Positions 32,940 through 42,448 of a stretch of 64,000 nucleotides of DNA are shown one piece after another (the first letter of the stretch is position 1; each line of letters begins with the position of its first letter). The position numbers were made by a program, and so were the translations under genes. Origin of the DNA: an uncultured Erysipelotrichaceae bacterium. GTDB lineage: Bacteria; Bacillota_I; Bacilli_A; Erysipelotrichales; Erysipelotrichaceae. The DNA is taken from NCBI GenBank assembly GCA_947569705.1, contig CANOSP010000004.1, positions 1 through 64,000 on the forward strand, in the 5' to 3' direction. The notes below the pieces were generated by a model. That model worked only from the letters and a program-made list of their open reading frames with translations, was not told the origin of the DNA and made no database searches.

Positions 32940-34791
32940 ACAAAATACACCTCCGAAACGCATGCCGCACGGTCCGATGGGACCGATGATGGGTGGCAAT
33001 GCGAAAGCCAAAAACTTTAAGGGCACTATGCGTCAGCTGATTCAATATATGCGCCCTTATTATGTGCAAATCATCATTGCGATGGTCTTTGCGGTAGCCG
33101 GTACCGTCTTTATGATTGTCGGACCGAAAATATCCGGTAAAGCGACTACGGCACTTGCCGAAGGCTTTATGAATAAGATCAGTGGAGCCGGCGGAATAGA
33201 TTTTGATTATATTCTTCAAATCATCTTGTTTATGTTGGTTCTGTATCTCGCCAGCAGTATCTTCTCCTTTATTCAACAATATATTATGTCTTCGGTCACT
33301 CAACGCACTGCTTATGATCTGCGTCAAAAAATTGCCGCCAAGATCAATCGGATGCCGTTTCGCTATTTTGATACGAATTCCCACGGCGATGTGTTGTCTC
33401 GTGTGACTAATGATGTCGATACCTTGGCGCAATCATTATCACAGAGCTTAAATACGGTAATTACAAGTGTTGTGAATATTATCGGTTTTACGATTATGAT
33501 GTTGTCAATCAGTTGGCAAATGACGCTGGTTGCCTTTGTCAGTGTACCGCTGTCCTTATTTCTCGTGCTGTCGATTGTGAAGCATACGCAGAAATATTTC
33601 AGCCGCCAACAGCGCTATCTCGGTGATGTGAACGGTCATATTGAAGAGATGTACGGCGGTCATATCGTAATGAAGGCATTCAACGGTGAAGCACGCAGTA
33701 TCGAAGAATTCGAACATCATAATCAAAAGCTTTACGGAGTTGGCTGGAAATCACAGTTTTTCTCCGGATTGATGCAGCCGGTCATTGTCTTTGTCGGCAA
33801 TATCGGATATGTCGGTGTTTGTATCGTCGGCGGTTACTTAGCTGCGGCAGGAAGTATTGAAATCGGTGATATTCAGGCATTTATTCAATATGTGCGTAAC
33901 TTTAATCAGCCGATTACCCAAATGGCTCAAGTTATGAATATGTTGCAGTCTACTGCGGCTGCGGCTGAGCGAGTCTTTGAATTCTTAGGCGAAAGTGAAG
34001 AAATTGCAGAGTGTGAAAATCCGGTGGAAATCTATGACGCAGACGGAAACTGTAATATTCAAGGGCAGGTTACCTTTGAAAATGTACACTTCGGTTATAC
34101 GGAAGATAAAATTATTATCAACGATTTTTCCATGTATATAAAACCGGGTAAAAAGATTGCAATCGTCGGTCCTACCGGTGCCGGAAAAACAACCATTGTT
34201 AAGCTGTTAATGCGCTTTTATGAATTAAACAGCGGAGCGATTTATATCGACGGAATTAAAACGACGGATATGCGCAGAAGTGATTTAAGATCATTGTTCG
34301 GTATGGTTTTACAGGATGCATGGCTGTTTAACGGTACAATTATGGATAATCTGCGTTACGGTAAGCTGGATGCCACAGATGAAGAAGTTATGAAAGCAGC
34401 GGATGCCGCTTATGTCGATCACTTTATTCGTACCTTGGATCACGGCTATCAAACCGAAATCAACGAGGATTCCAATAATGTATCACAAGGACAAAAGCAG
34501 CTGTTGACAATAGCACGTGCGTTTTTGGCCGATCCGAAAATTCTTATTCTTGATGAAGCGACATCTTCTGTCGATACAAGAACAGAAGTGTTGATTCAAA
34601 AAGGGATGGAAAAACTGATGGAAAATCGAACAAGCTTTGTGATTGCGCATCGTCTTTCCACCATTCGTGATGCCGATCTGATTCTGGTAATGAAAGACGG
34701 CGATATTGTAGAAGCCGGCAATCATGTGGATTTAATGAAAGACAACGGATTCTATACTCAGCTTTATAATTCACAGTTTGAAAATGCATAA
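32932..34791 (+). CDS. ABC exporter half-transporter B (multidrug type)
   Basis: 619 residues. Six membrane helices, then the nucleotide-binding domain with Walker A GPTGAGKTT, signature VSQGQKQL and Walker B ILILDEATSSVD with the catalytic Glu. The N-terminal Met/Pro-rich tail (RMPHGPMGPMMGG) is typical of the partner subunit. Overlap ATGAGTAA couples it to half A, and together they should form a heterodimeric drug or lipid exporter. A terminator follows directly. Confidence 0.92.
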   Translation: MSKQNTPPKRMPHGPMGPMMGGNAKAKNFKGTMRQLIQYMRPYYVQIIIAMVFAVAGTVFMIVGPKISGKATTALAEGFMNKISGAGGIDFDYILQIILFMLVLYLASSIFSFIQQYIMSSVTQRTAYDLRQKIAAKINRMPFRYFDTNSHGDVLSRVTNDVDTLAQSLSQSLNTVITSVVNIIGFTIMMLSISWQMTLVAFVSVPLSLFLVLSIVKHTQKYFSRQQRYLGDVNGHIEEMYGGHIVMKAFNGEARSIEEFEHHNQKLYGVGWKSQFFSGLMQPVIVFVGNIGYVGVCIVGGYLAAAGSIEIGDIQAFIQYVRNFNQPITQMAQVMNMLQSTAAAAERVFEFLGESEEIAECENPVEIYDADGNCNIQGQVTFENVHFGYTEDKIIINDFSMYIKPGKKIAIVGPTGAGKTTIVKLLMRFYELNSGAIYIDGIKTTDMRRSDLRSLFGMVLQDAWLFNGTIMDNLRYGKLDATDEEVMKAADAAYVDHFIRTLDHGYQTEINEDSNNVSQGQKQLLTIARAFLADPKILILDEATSSVDTRTEVLIQKGMEKLMENRTSFVIAHRLSTIRDADLILVMKDGDIVEAGNHVDLMKDNGFYTQLYNSQFENA

Positions 34792-34800
34792 TGACGTATA

Positions 34801-34830
34801 AAAAAGCGATGCCGACGGCATCACTTTTTT
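34801..34830. terminator. Terminator between convergent ABC genes
   Basis: AAAAAG-GATGCC / GGCATC-CTTTTT hairpin with a GAC loop; usable in both directions. Confidence 0.85.
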
Positions 34831-36296
34831 TAAAGCTCGATGATTTTTGTAGCAACAGCTTCTTGAAAGTATTGATCATGTTCAACAAGTACCATCGTAC
34901 CGTCAAAGCTTTGCAATAATTCTTCCAGCTGCATTCTTGTATAAATATCAATGTAATTTAACGGTTCATCCCATAAATACAAATGTGCGCTTTCACAGAG
35001 ACTTTTGGCAATTAACACCTTCTTTTTCTGACCGTCAGAATAGCTGCTCATATCTCGCTCAAACTGCAGGCGTGAAAAATCCAGTTTTCTCAGTATGGCT
35101 TTCATCAAACTTTCATCAATATGATTCGTTTGAATAAATTGTGATAAGCTGCCGCTGAGAAAGGAACAATCCTGCGGCACATAAGAGATTTTCAGCTGAG
35201 GATTGATCAAAGCTTCTCCGCTGTACGAGATCGCTTCTTTGTTTAACAGTTTTAACAATGTGCTTTTACCGCTGCCGTTTTTACCGTTCAAAATGATATG
35301 ATCACCTTGTTCAATCGTAAAGCTTAACGCGCTTGTGATCGGCTTTTGATCATATTGAAGTATCACTTCACGAAAGACTGCGAGTGTTTGCGTATGATGT
35401 TTCAGCGGCTGCAGCTTTAACGGCTGTGTTTCTTCCTGATTTTTCAAAAGAGCTGCTTTTTGATCAATGGAACGCTGTTGTCGGGCAACAGCCGCTTTAG
35501 AGCGTTTCATCATTTTAGCGGATTTATGTCCGATAAAACCGCGATCGACAGGTCCGTTTTGAAATTTAGACGCTTCGATTCGATCGGACCATACCGCAGT
35601 TCTTTGCGCCGATTGCTTCAGCTGCTTGATTTCCTTTTTTAATTGTGTGCTTTTGGCGATTTCATATTCCTGTTGCTTCTGAAAATTATTCATCCATGAT
35701 GAAAAATTACCGCTTTGTACCGTAATATTACTGCGATTCAGCGATATGACATGATCAATGCATAAATCTAAAAAATGACGATCGTGAGAAACTAACAGAA
35801 AGCCTTTTTTATGACGCAGATAAGCGGCAAGCACCGCTCTGCCTTCTGCATCTAAGTGATTGGTCGGCTCATCAATCAATAAAAAGCGCTGTTCATGAAG
35901 GAATAGGGCAGCCAACTGAATTTTGGTTTTTTCACCGCCCGAGAGTGTTTCAAAGCTGCGTTCCAGTATTGTTGTCGGTAATTGTAATGCGGATAATTCG
36001 CGCTTGAACTCCCATTCCTCACAAAGCGGACACAGCGATTGTAAAAGTGCCAGTGTAGTCACCGTTTCATCCGCAATTACATAAGGAAAATAGGCGCACG
36101 CTGAACTCTTATAAATGTTGCCGCTGTATGAATACTCATCTATTAATATTTTTAACAGCGTAGTTTTTCCTTTACCGTTTCTGCCGATCAGTCCGATTTT
36201 CCAATCGGTATCAAGAATCAAGTTAAGATCATCAAATACATCTTCAAAGCTGCTCGGATATGCAAAGCTTAAGTGTTCTATTTTTATCATCGACAT
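34830..36296 (-). CDS. ABC-F protein, Lsa-type ribosomal protection family
   Basis: 488 residues from the ATG at 36296 (AAGGAGG 9 nt upstream). Two ATP domains without membrane helices: GRNGKGKTT, LSGGEKTK, LIDEPTNHLD, and GKNGSGKST, YSDGQKKK, LWDEPLNYID. The linker between them (about 190-300, Lys/Gln-rich, with ARQQRSIDQK) is the arm that reaches the ribosome. WDEPLNY in the second domain is characteristic of Lsa/Vga-type proteins that displace lincosamides, pleuromutilins and streptogramin A. Resistance is inferred from family; the spectrum depends on the linker. The leader-peptide/terminator region upstream supports drug-inducible control. Confidence 0.88.
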   Translation of the reverse strand: MSMIKIEHLSFAYPSSFEDVFDDLNLILDTDWKIGLIGRNGKGKTTLLKILIDEYSYSGNIYKSSACAYFPYVIADETVTTLALLQSLCPLCEEWEFKRELSALQLPTTILERSFETLSGGEKTKIQLAALFLHEQRFLLIDEPTNHLDAEGRAVLAAYLRHKKGFLLVSHDRHFLDLCIDHVISLNRSNITVQSGNFSSWMNNFQKQQEYEIAKSTQLKKEIKQLKQSAQRTAVWSDRIEASKFQNGPVDRGFIGHKSAKMMKRSKAAVARQQRSIDQKAALLKNQEETQPLKLQPLKHHTQTLAVFREVILQYDQKPITSALSFTIEQGDHIILNGKNGSGKSTLLKLLNKEAISYSGEALINPQLKISYVPQDCSFLSGSLSQFIQTNHIDESLMKAILRKLDFSRLQFERDMSSYSDGQKKKVLIAKSLCESAHLYLWDEPLNYIDIYTRMQLEELLQSFDGTMVLVEHDQYFQEAVATKIIEL

Positions 36297-36383
36297 ATAA
36301 AAATGCCTCCTTTTTGTTATCGTAAGAAGAAGCACTTCGCATTATGAAAGCTGCTTAAAAATTGCAGTGTTAAAAATTGTATA

Positions 36384-36417
36384 TAAAAAAGCTACAAGAA
36401 AGAACTCTGCAGCTTTT
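36384..36417 (-). terminator. Attenuator terminator in the ABC-F leader
   Basis: Minus strand AAAAGCTGCA / TGTAGCTTTT stem (one G-U) and U-run, about 90 bases before the ABC-F start. GCAGC at 36447-36451 could pair with GCTGC at 36409-36413 as an antiterminator. Confidence 0.75.
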
Positions 36418-36494
36418 GTTTATTAAGATTCATAGGGAAAAGACGTGCTGCCTTCTTACATGATGAAATACCTTCAGGTATTAGAAATTCTGTT

Positions 36495-36518
36495 TTATCT
36501 GTAAGAAACAGTCTTCAT
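36495..36518 (-). CDS. Leader peptide of the ABC-F gene
   Basis: Seven codons reading MKTVSYR and stop, with AAAGGAG 7 nt before the ATG. It is followed by a small AATACC/GGTATT hairpin (36467-36482) and then the terminator. This is the classic layout in which a ribosome stalled by antibiotic on the leader lets transcription continue into the resistance gene. Confidence 0.65.
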   Translation of the reverse strand: MKTVSYR

Positions 36519-36545
36519 CCTCTCACTCCTTTTCCATGCGACAGT

Positions 36546-36574
36546 ATTATCTCACGGTTGAAGAAGGAATGCAA
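36546..36574 (-). promoter_or_regulatory. Promoter of the ABC-F leader
   Basis: Minus strand TTGCAT (36569-36574), 17-nt spacer, GATAAT (36546-36551) with a TG-n extension. It predicts a 240-nt leader. Confidence 0.65.
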
Positions 36575-36792
36575 GTATAATTGAATTCGAAAGCTTTTTA
36601 TTCGTTTAAAAGTTAGAGGATCTATTCTGTTAGTAATCAAAAACGTTGATAAATAAAAGTTACTTTTATTTAAGTTATTATAATAAAAAGTATAAAATTT
36701 TTGTTAAAAAGTACAAACAAGATCTACTATACATGTGATATACTTTAAATATAAGAAAGCGCATACATATAATGCGTATTAGTTTATAAAAC

Positions 36793-36890
36793 TGTACTTT
36801 TGTGAATTAACAGCTGAAATAGAAAAAATGCCGATTTATATTCAATAAAACGACATTTTAAATGGTTGATGCATCATTCACAAAAGTACA
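36793..36890 (+). promoter_or_regulatory. Long-range perfect stem in the leader of the surface glycosidase
   Basis: TGTACTTTTGTGAAT (36793-36807) and its exact complement (36876-36890) are separated by 68 nt that contain a weaker inner AAAATG/CATTTT stem. The 36575-36969 gap holds this and AT-rich promoter-like DNA, and no other gene. Confidence 0.55.
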
Positions 36891-36969
36891 CATTTGTAGA
36901 CATAAGTGAGGTGTTGCCGAAAAAGGAAGAAATCCGGATTTTATGAGAATATATGATAGGAGGACAAAG

Positions 36970-39900
36970 ATGAAAGCGATACAAAAATTTACTAAACTGT
37001 TGTTAGCTGCATGCTGCTTTGTTTCAGTGATTACGATGAATCAAGTCATAGAAATTAAAGCAGCTGATGAAGGCGAAATCATTGATGATAATGATGCACG
37101 CTTTGTGTATTCCAGCGGTAACAGTAATAACGGCGGTTGGGACTATTGGCCTACGACAGGCGGAAGTTCTGCTGATGTAACAGAGCATTGGAGTAATTCG
37201 GCAGGCGCTACCATTGATATAACATTTAATGGTACAAAACTGGAATTATACGGGAAAAAGGCTGCTGATCATGCAATGTTCAGTGTTGCGATTGATGGAG
37301 GAACGGCGACAGAGCATGATGCTTATGCGAGCACAACGCAAACTAATGTGAAGTTGTATGAGAGTGCCGAATTGAGCCCGGGAGATCATACTGCGAAGGT
37401 AACTGTATTAGGGAAACGAAATTCTGCTTCTACAGGCAGTGGTACTACCTATGGTGTACAATTCGTTTATGCAAAGGTTTTCGGAAACTCTGATACCGGC
37501 TTTACTGTGATTGAGGATGTGATGGCAACCGAAACCGATGAGTTATTTAAGATCAAATATACCGGAACATGGGGTGGCGGAGAATCTTATTATCCTGATT
37601 ATTTTCATGACGGATACGAGCATTATACAAGCAACGGCTATTTTGAAATGCGATTCGTCGGAACTAAATTTCAGCTTATCGGTTCTAAGAACAGCGGACA
37701 CGGTGTGTATAAAATCAGTGTAGACGGTGCAGAGGTAGGTACCGCAGATGCGACAACTACAGGCAGTGCCCAGCATCAGCAAATGCTGTTTGAATCCTCT
37801 GAATTAGATAATAAAGAGCATACATTAAAGGTTGAACTGAAATCAGGCTCTGCACTTCAGATAGATTATTTAAAGGTTTATCATGAAGACATGCCGATTA
37901 CAAGAATATTTGCGGATACAGATGATATTGATTTAGGAATTAATCAAACAGCTGAATTCCCGGCAATTTCTTATGAGCCTTGGTTTAATGAAGAACCTGA
38001 AATCGTTTACTCCAGTGCTGATGCTTCAGTGGCTACTATCGATGCTGACGGAAATATTACCGCAATCAGTAAAACGAAGTCACAAACGCAGGTTACTGCG
38101 ACGGTAAAAGATACTGCTATTTCTGTTTCTGTTACGGTCAATGTTGATCCTGCTATTAAAGACTTAAATGTTTCCGTAGGCAACGAAAAGCTGTTGGAAA
38201 CGCAACGTGATTTTGATGATCTTTTAGCAGCTGAAATCGTTAGAAATTGGAGCGGTGTTGCTTGGAAGGGCGACATCTTAAATTCAAAGCTTAATATTTT
38301 AGCAAAAGCCAATGTGCATAATATCAATATTACAGCTTCTGATTTTACCGATAATAACGGCAATAAAATTGCTGCTGATAATATAGATATTAAATGGCTG
38401 AAAAATGTCAAAGCGAATGATGGAAGAGCCTTGGCAGGAACCGTATTAGATTTCCCTGATGTGATTCATAAGGGCGGTGCGCATGATGCCGCAAAGAATA
38501 CCGCAAATTTCGCATGGGTAAGTATGAATGTTCCTCAAGCAACAGTGCCGGGCAACTATACGGGAAAAATTACCGTTACCGCAGATGAACTTGCGAATCC
38601 GATTGAATTAACATATGAAATCGAAGTTTTGAATCTTGTTCAGCCGGAAAACGAAAAGACGGAATTACAGATTTGGCAACATCCGTTTGCGGTTGCGAAT
38701 TATTATTTAGGCTTAGGCTCTACTCCGAGTGGCGGTATTTCAAATGATTCTAATGATGCTTTCTATTTCACTGAACAGCACTTTAATCTGTTACGTGAGT
38801 CCGTAAAGGAATATGCGGATAACGGCGGTCATGATATTGTTGCGAACATCGTGGAGGAAGCTTGGGGTCACCAGTCTTATTATAATGATCCGTCTATGAT
38901 TAAATGGACAAAGAAAAGTGACGGTACATGGGAATTCAATTATGACTGGTATGATAAATGGATTAATTTCATGATCGATTCCGGTGTTATTGATCCGGTA
39001 AACGGTATCGGTAAAATTAAATGCTTCAGTATTGTTCCTTGGGGTAATCAAATCAAGTATTATAATGAGGCTACTTCTGCTTATAAAACTGAAGTATTAA
39101 AAGCAGGTACGACAGCCGGTGATGCGGCGTGGTCTGCATTCTTAACAGATTTCATGAAACACTCTAAAGAAAAAGGCTGGTTTGATATCACCTATATTTC
39201 AATGGATGAACGTGAATTAGATGATTTAACGGCTGCAGTCAACACCATTGAATCTGTAACGGATTCTGAGGGCAACAGCTTTAAAATTTCATCAGCATTA
39301 AACTATGCTGCTCCGGATCAGTATTCATTAACCGATCGTGTCAATGATATTTCAATCAACCTAGGTAATGTAACGAGTCAGACGCAGATGAATCAGCTGT
39401 CAGATCACAGAAGAGAGTTAGGCTTAACTACTACCTTCTATTCCTGTACAGGTGACTATCCTACAAACTTTATGATTAGTGACCCGGGTGATAACTATTG
39501 GACTATTTGGTATACAATGACCTTAGGAACCGATGGCTTTATGCGCTGGGCATGGGATAATTATGTATATGATATGCATGGTGACGCCAGCTATCGTTAT
39601 TGGGAGCCGGGTGACGGATGGTATGTGTATCCGGTAGAACGTGATCAAATAGATGCTGATTATAACGCTTCCTTCTACAGCACTCCGAGATATGAAATGT
39701 TGAAGCAAGGTATGCGTGATGTTGCGAAGGCGAAGTATTTGATGGAACAAAGCGATGAGTATAAAACGGAAATAACGACATTGACAAAATCAATGAAGCT
39801 TCCTGTAAAATCAACTTATCACGGCAGTGCAACCTACGCCGATGAGGTTCAACGAATGCTCGTACATTCGGAAACGGACAGAATGTATGATAAGGTAACT

Positions 39901-41838
39901 GAAATTGCCAGAGAATATGCCGCAACACAGGTTGTAGTTGATAAGAGCCTTTTGGAAGCAGAGATTGAAAAGGCAGAGAAATTGACGGAAAAAGACTATA
40001 CAGCAGACAGCTGGGCAGATTTGGAAAGTGCTTTAACTGCTGCACAAACGGTAAACGATGATGCGGACGCAACACAGGATGAGGTTGACAAGGCATGTGC
40101 CGCTTTAAAGGCAGCGTATAAAGCTTTGGTGACCGTTCCTGAGGTGGATAAAAGTGACTTACTGACTGCTATTAATAAAGCAGAGATTTTAACTGAGGAC
40201 CATTATACAGCTGCAAGCTGGAAAGTGTTGGAAGCTGCATTGAAAGCAGCGCAGCAAGTAGAAGCGGATGCAGATGCTACCCAAGATGAAGTAGATGATG
40301 CATGTGCTGCATTGAATAAAGCAGTAGATGACTTAATTAAGGTTGATCCGACATTCCCTGACGAAGTGTATAAAGGTGATTTGACTGCTGCTATCCATAA
40401 AGCAGAGTCTTTAACAAAGGATCATTATACGGCAGACAGTTGGAAGATGTTAGAAACTGCATTGGACAAAGCACAGCGAGTGGAAGCAGATGCAGACGCT
40501 ACTCAAGATGAAGTAGATGATGCATGCGCTGCATTGAATAAAGCAGTAGATGATTTAATTAAAGTTGATCCGACAATTCCTGATGAAGTGTATAAAGGTG
40601 ATTTGACTGCTGTTATTCACAGAGCTCAGTCTTTAACAGAGGATCATTATACAGCTGAAAGCTGGAAAAATTTGGAAGCTGTATTAAAAACGGCAAAACA
40701 AGTAGAAGCAGATGCAGACGCTAATCAGGATGAAGTAGATATTGCATACAAAGCATTAAATGCAGCTATAAAAGCTTTAGTCAAAGTTGATCCGTCAATT
40801 CCTGATGAAGTGTATAAAGGTGATCTGACTGCTGCTATTCACAGAGCACAGTCTTTAACAGCAGGTCATTATACGGCAGAAAGCTGGAAAGTGTTGGAAG
40901 ATGCGTTAAAAACGGCAATACAAGTAGAAGCAGATGCTGAGGCTAATCAGGATGAAGTAGATGCAGCATGCACTGCGCTGAATTCTGCTGTAAAAGATTT
41001 GGTCAAAGTAGATCCGACCATCCCCGATGAAGTATTCAAAGGTAATTTAGCGACTGAAATCAAAAAAGCTGAAGCTTTAACAAAAGATGATTATAAAACT
41101 GACAGTTGGGCTGTTTTGGAAGCTGCTTTAACTAAAGCCAGAGCGATAAATCAAGATCCGAATGCAACACAGGAAGAAATAGATGATGCTTGTGCAGCCT
41201 TAGCGGCAGCTATCAAAGCGTTGGTGAAAATAGATTCTTCAACTCCGCTGCCTACACCTAAGCCGCCGAAACCAAGTAATCCGATTAAACCGAATGAACC
41301 TATTAAGCCGAATCTTCCGGGCTATGTGAATCAAATTCATAATAATACTAATCAAGTAACGGTTTTAGGAAGATTCCCTGAAGATGTACAATTAATCGTA
41401 GAAACTTTAGCAGATACAGCTAAGGCGGAAATTATCAATAAAATTACAAACAAGAATGATTTGGCAAATTATAATATCGAAAAAATATATGATATTTATA
41501 TGCTGCAAAAAGGGATGCAATATATACCGGACGGAACTTTCACCGTTAAAATCAAACTTGATGATGAGTTGTTGGCTAAACGCTATTTAGGAATTGTGTA
41601 TATCGCTGATGACGGAACAGTTACTATGGTTCCTTCTAAGGTAGAAGACGGATTTATCACTTTTACGACAAATCACAATTCTTATTATGCCATCGTATCA
41701 AGTGACAGTCCGATTGTAAATACTGCAACTACGAATCCGATTATCGGTATTAACGCCTTCTCGGTTATAATGCTGGGTATGTTGCTGGCTTTCATGGTAA
41801 AGAAATCAGACAGCTTACTGAAAAAAGAATCGGAATAA
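36970..41838 (+). CDS. Large surface glycosidase, GH123/DUF4091-like, with FIVAR repeats
   Basis: 1622 residues from the ATG at 36970 (AGGAGG upstream), starting with a signal peptide (AIQKFTKLLLAACCFVSVITM). Domains: two jelly-roll sugar-binding modules (about 40-170 and 190-305), a Big_2 Ig-like domain (310-395), a GH123/DUF4091-type catalytic barrel (480-950) with the Asp-Glu pair in YISMDEREL near 746, and six FIVAR repeats (990-1420). A Pro-rich wall linker (PTPKPPKPSNP) follows, then a globular domain and a C-terminal membrane helix with KKSD tail. GH123 enzymes release beta-GalNAc from host glycans. No LPxTG motif precedes the helix, so sortase anchoring is doubtful. Single gene with own terminator. 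Confidence 0.8.
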   Translation: MKAIQKFTKLLLAACCFVSVITMNQVIEIKAADEGEIIDDNDARFVYSSGNSNNGGWDYWPTTGGSSADVTEHWSNSAGATIDITFNGTKLELYGKKAADHAMFSVAIDGGTATEHDAYASTTQTNVKLYESAELSPGDHTAKVTVLGKRNSASTGSGTTYGVQFVYAKVFGNSDTGFTVIEDVMATETDELFKIKYTGTWGGGESYYPDYFHDGYEHYTSNGYFEMRFVGTKFQLIGSKNSGHGVYKISVDGAEVGTADATTTGSAQHQQMLFESSELDNKEHTLKVELKSGSALQIDYLKVYHEDMPITRIFADTDDIDLGINQTAEFPAISYEPWFNEEPEIVYSSADASVATIDADGNITAISKTKSQTQVTATVKDTAISVSVTVNVDPAIKDLNVSVGNEKLLETQRDFDDLLAAEIVRNWSGVAWKGDILNSKLNILAKANVHNINITASDFTDNNGNKIAADNIDIKWLKNVKANDGRALAGTVLDFPDVIHKGGAHDAAKNTANFAWVSMNVPQATVPGNYTGKITVTADELANPIELTYEIEVLNLVQPENEKTELQIWQHPFAVANYYLGLGSTPSGGISNDSNDAFYFTEQHFNLLRESVKEYADNGGHDIVANIVEEAWGHQSYYNDPSMIKWTKKSDGTWEFNYDWYDKWINFMIDSGVIDPVNGIGKIKCFSIVPWGNQIKYYNEATSAYKTEVLKAGTTAGDAAWSAFLTDFMKHSKEKGWFDITYISMDERELDDLTAAVNTIESVTDSEGNSFKISSALNYAAPDQYSLTDRVNDISINLGNVTSQTQMNQLSDHRRELGLTTTFYSCTGDYPTNFMISDPGDNYWTIWYTMTLGTDGFMRWAWDNYVYDMHGDASYRYWEPGDGWYVYPVERDQIDADYNASFYSTPRYEMLKQGMRDVAKAKYLMEQSDEYKTEITTLTKSMKLPVKSTYHGSATYADEVQRMLVHSETDRMYDKVTEIAREYAATQVVVDKSLLEAEIEKAEKLTEKDYTADSWADLESALTAAQTVNDDADATQDEVDKACAALKAAYKALVTVPEVDKSDLLTAINKAEILTEDHYTAASWKVLEAALKAAQQVEADADATQDEVDDACAALNKAVDDLIKVDPTFPDEVYKGDLTAAIHKAESLTKDHYTADSWKMLETALDKAQRVEADADATQDEVDDACAALNKAVDDLIKVDPTIPDEVYKGDLTAVIHRAQSLTEDHYTAESWKNLEAVLKTAKQVEADADANQDEVDIAYKALNAAIKALVKVDPSIPDEVYKGDLTAAIHRAQSLTAGHYTAESWKVLEDALKTAIQVEADAEANQDEVDAACTALNSAVKDLVKVDPTIPDEVFKGNLATEIKKAEALTKDDYKTDSWAVLEAALTKARAINQDPNATQEEIDDACAALAAAIKALVKIDSSTPLPTPKPPKPSNPIKPNEPIKPNLPGYVNQIHNNTNQVTVLGRFPEDVQLIVETLADTAKAEIINKITNKNDLANYNIEKIYDIYMLQKGMQYIPDGTFTVKIKLDDELLAKRYLGIVYIADDGTVTMVPSKVEDGFITFTTNHNSYYAIVSSDSPIVNTATTNPIIGINAFSVIMLGMLLAFMVKKSDSLLKKESE
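39940..41235 (+). repeat. Six FIVAR-coding repeats, ~222 bp units
   Basis: Units begin GTTGATCCGAC... / GACGAAGTGTATAAAGGTGA near 40344, 40565, 40787 and 41008, with two more diverged units before them. Each encodes about 74 residues (LTxDHYTAxSW, DATQDEVDDACAALN). The four central units are the most alike, indicating recent unit expansion. Confidence 0.8.
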
Positions 41839-41861
41839 AAACAATATATAAAGTTTATCAT

Positions 41862-41895
41862 AGACAGGGAGCCTTAAACTCTCTGTCTTTTTTTC
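41862..41895 (+). terminator. Terminator after the glycosidase
   Basis: AGACAGGGAG / CTCTCTGTCT hairpin followed by seven T. Confidence 0.8.
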
Positions 41896-41906
41896 AGAAC
41901 AAAGTA

Positions 41907-41961
41907 TTGACAATGAAGTTAGCGTATGCTAACATTTATACATAAGTTAGCGTTCGCTAAC
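41907..41961 (+). promoter_or_regulatory. feo promoter with two metalloregulator palindromes
   Basis: TTGACA (41907-41912), 17-nt spacer, TAACAT (41930-41935). GTTAGC-GTAT-GCTAAC (41918-41933) overlaps the -10 box and GTTAGC-GTTC-GCTAAC (41946-41961) covers the start site. The palindromes resemble DtxR/IdeR-type boxes; an iron-sensing repressor is inferred. Confidence 0.75.
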
Positions 41962-41982
41962 TTTCTGGAGAGGAGCGTAGTT

Positions 41983-42210
41983 ATGACACTTACAATGGCA
42001 GTTAAAGGAAGGGAGCTTATTGTATCCAAGATTATCGGTCATGATGAAATACGCTTGCGTTTAGCTAGTATGGGATTTGTGTCCGGGGCGAAATGTGCGC
42101 TTGTAAATGAAATTAACGGGAATTTGATCGCTATGATCAAGGATACACGTATCGCTTTGGATAAATCTTTAGGAAACCGTATTATTGTAAGACAGGAGGA
42201 ATCAGGATGA
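41983..42210 (+). CDS. feoA: FeoA-type ferrous iron transport protein, first copy
   Basis: 75 residues from the ATG at 41983 (GAGAGGAG upstream); a longer frame from 41926 would include the operators. SH3-like fold: ELIVSKIIGHDEIRLRLASMGFVSGAKCALVNEING...RIALDKSLGNRIIV. Small cytosolic partner of FeoB. Its stop overlaps the second feoA start. Two tandem feoA genes ahead of feoB occur in several Firmicutes. Confidence 0.9.
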   Translation: MTLTMAVKGRELIVSKIIGHDEIRLRLASMGFVSGAKCALVNEINGNLIAMIKDTRIALDKSLGNRIIVRQEESG

Positions 42211-42431
42211 AGCTGAATGAATTGAAGCAAGGGCAAAGTGCCAAGATCTTGAATATTTCAGGTGCTGCTGCCACAAAAAGAAGATTGATGGAGTTAGGTC
42301 TAACAAAAAATGCCGTTATCATAATAAAAAAGACTGCTCCCTTAGGGGATCCGCTTGAACTTCATGTGCGCGGTTATGAATTGACGATTCGTAAAAAAGA
42401 CGCAGCAGGTATTGATGTAGTAAAAGTATAA
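42207..42431 (+). CDS. feoA: FeoA-type ferrous iron transport protein, second copy
   Basis: 74 residues. LNELKQGQSAKILNISGAAATKRRLMELGLTKNAVIIIKKTAPLGDPLELHVRGYELTIRKKDA is the canonical FeoA pattern, closer to the family norm than the first copy. GAGGAATCAGG precedes the ATG; ATGA overlap with the first copy. The third palindrome lies between it and feoB. Confidence 0.93.
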   Translation: MKLNELKQGQSAKILNISGAAATKRRLMELGLTKNAVIIIKKTAPLGDPLELHVRGYELTIRKKDAAGIDVVKV

Positions 42432-42448
42432 TTTTTTTTAACAATAAA

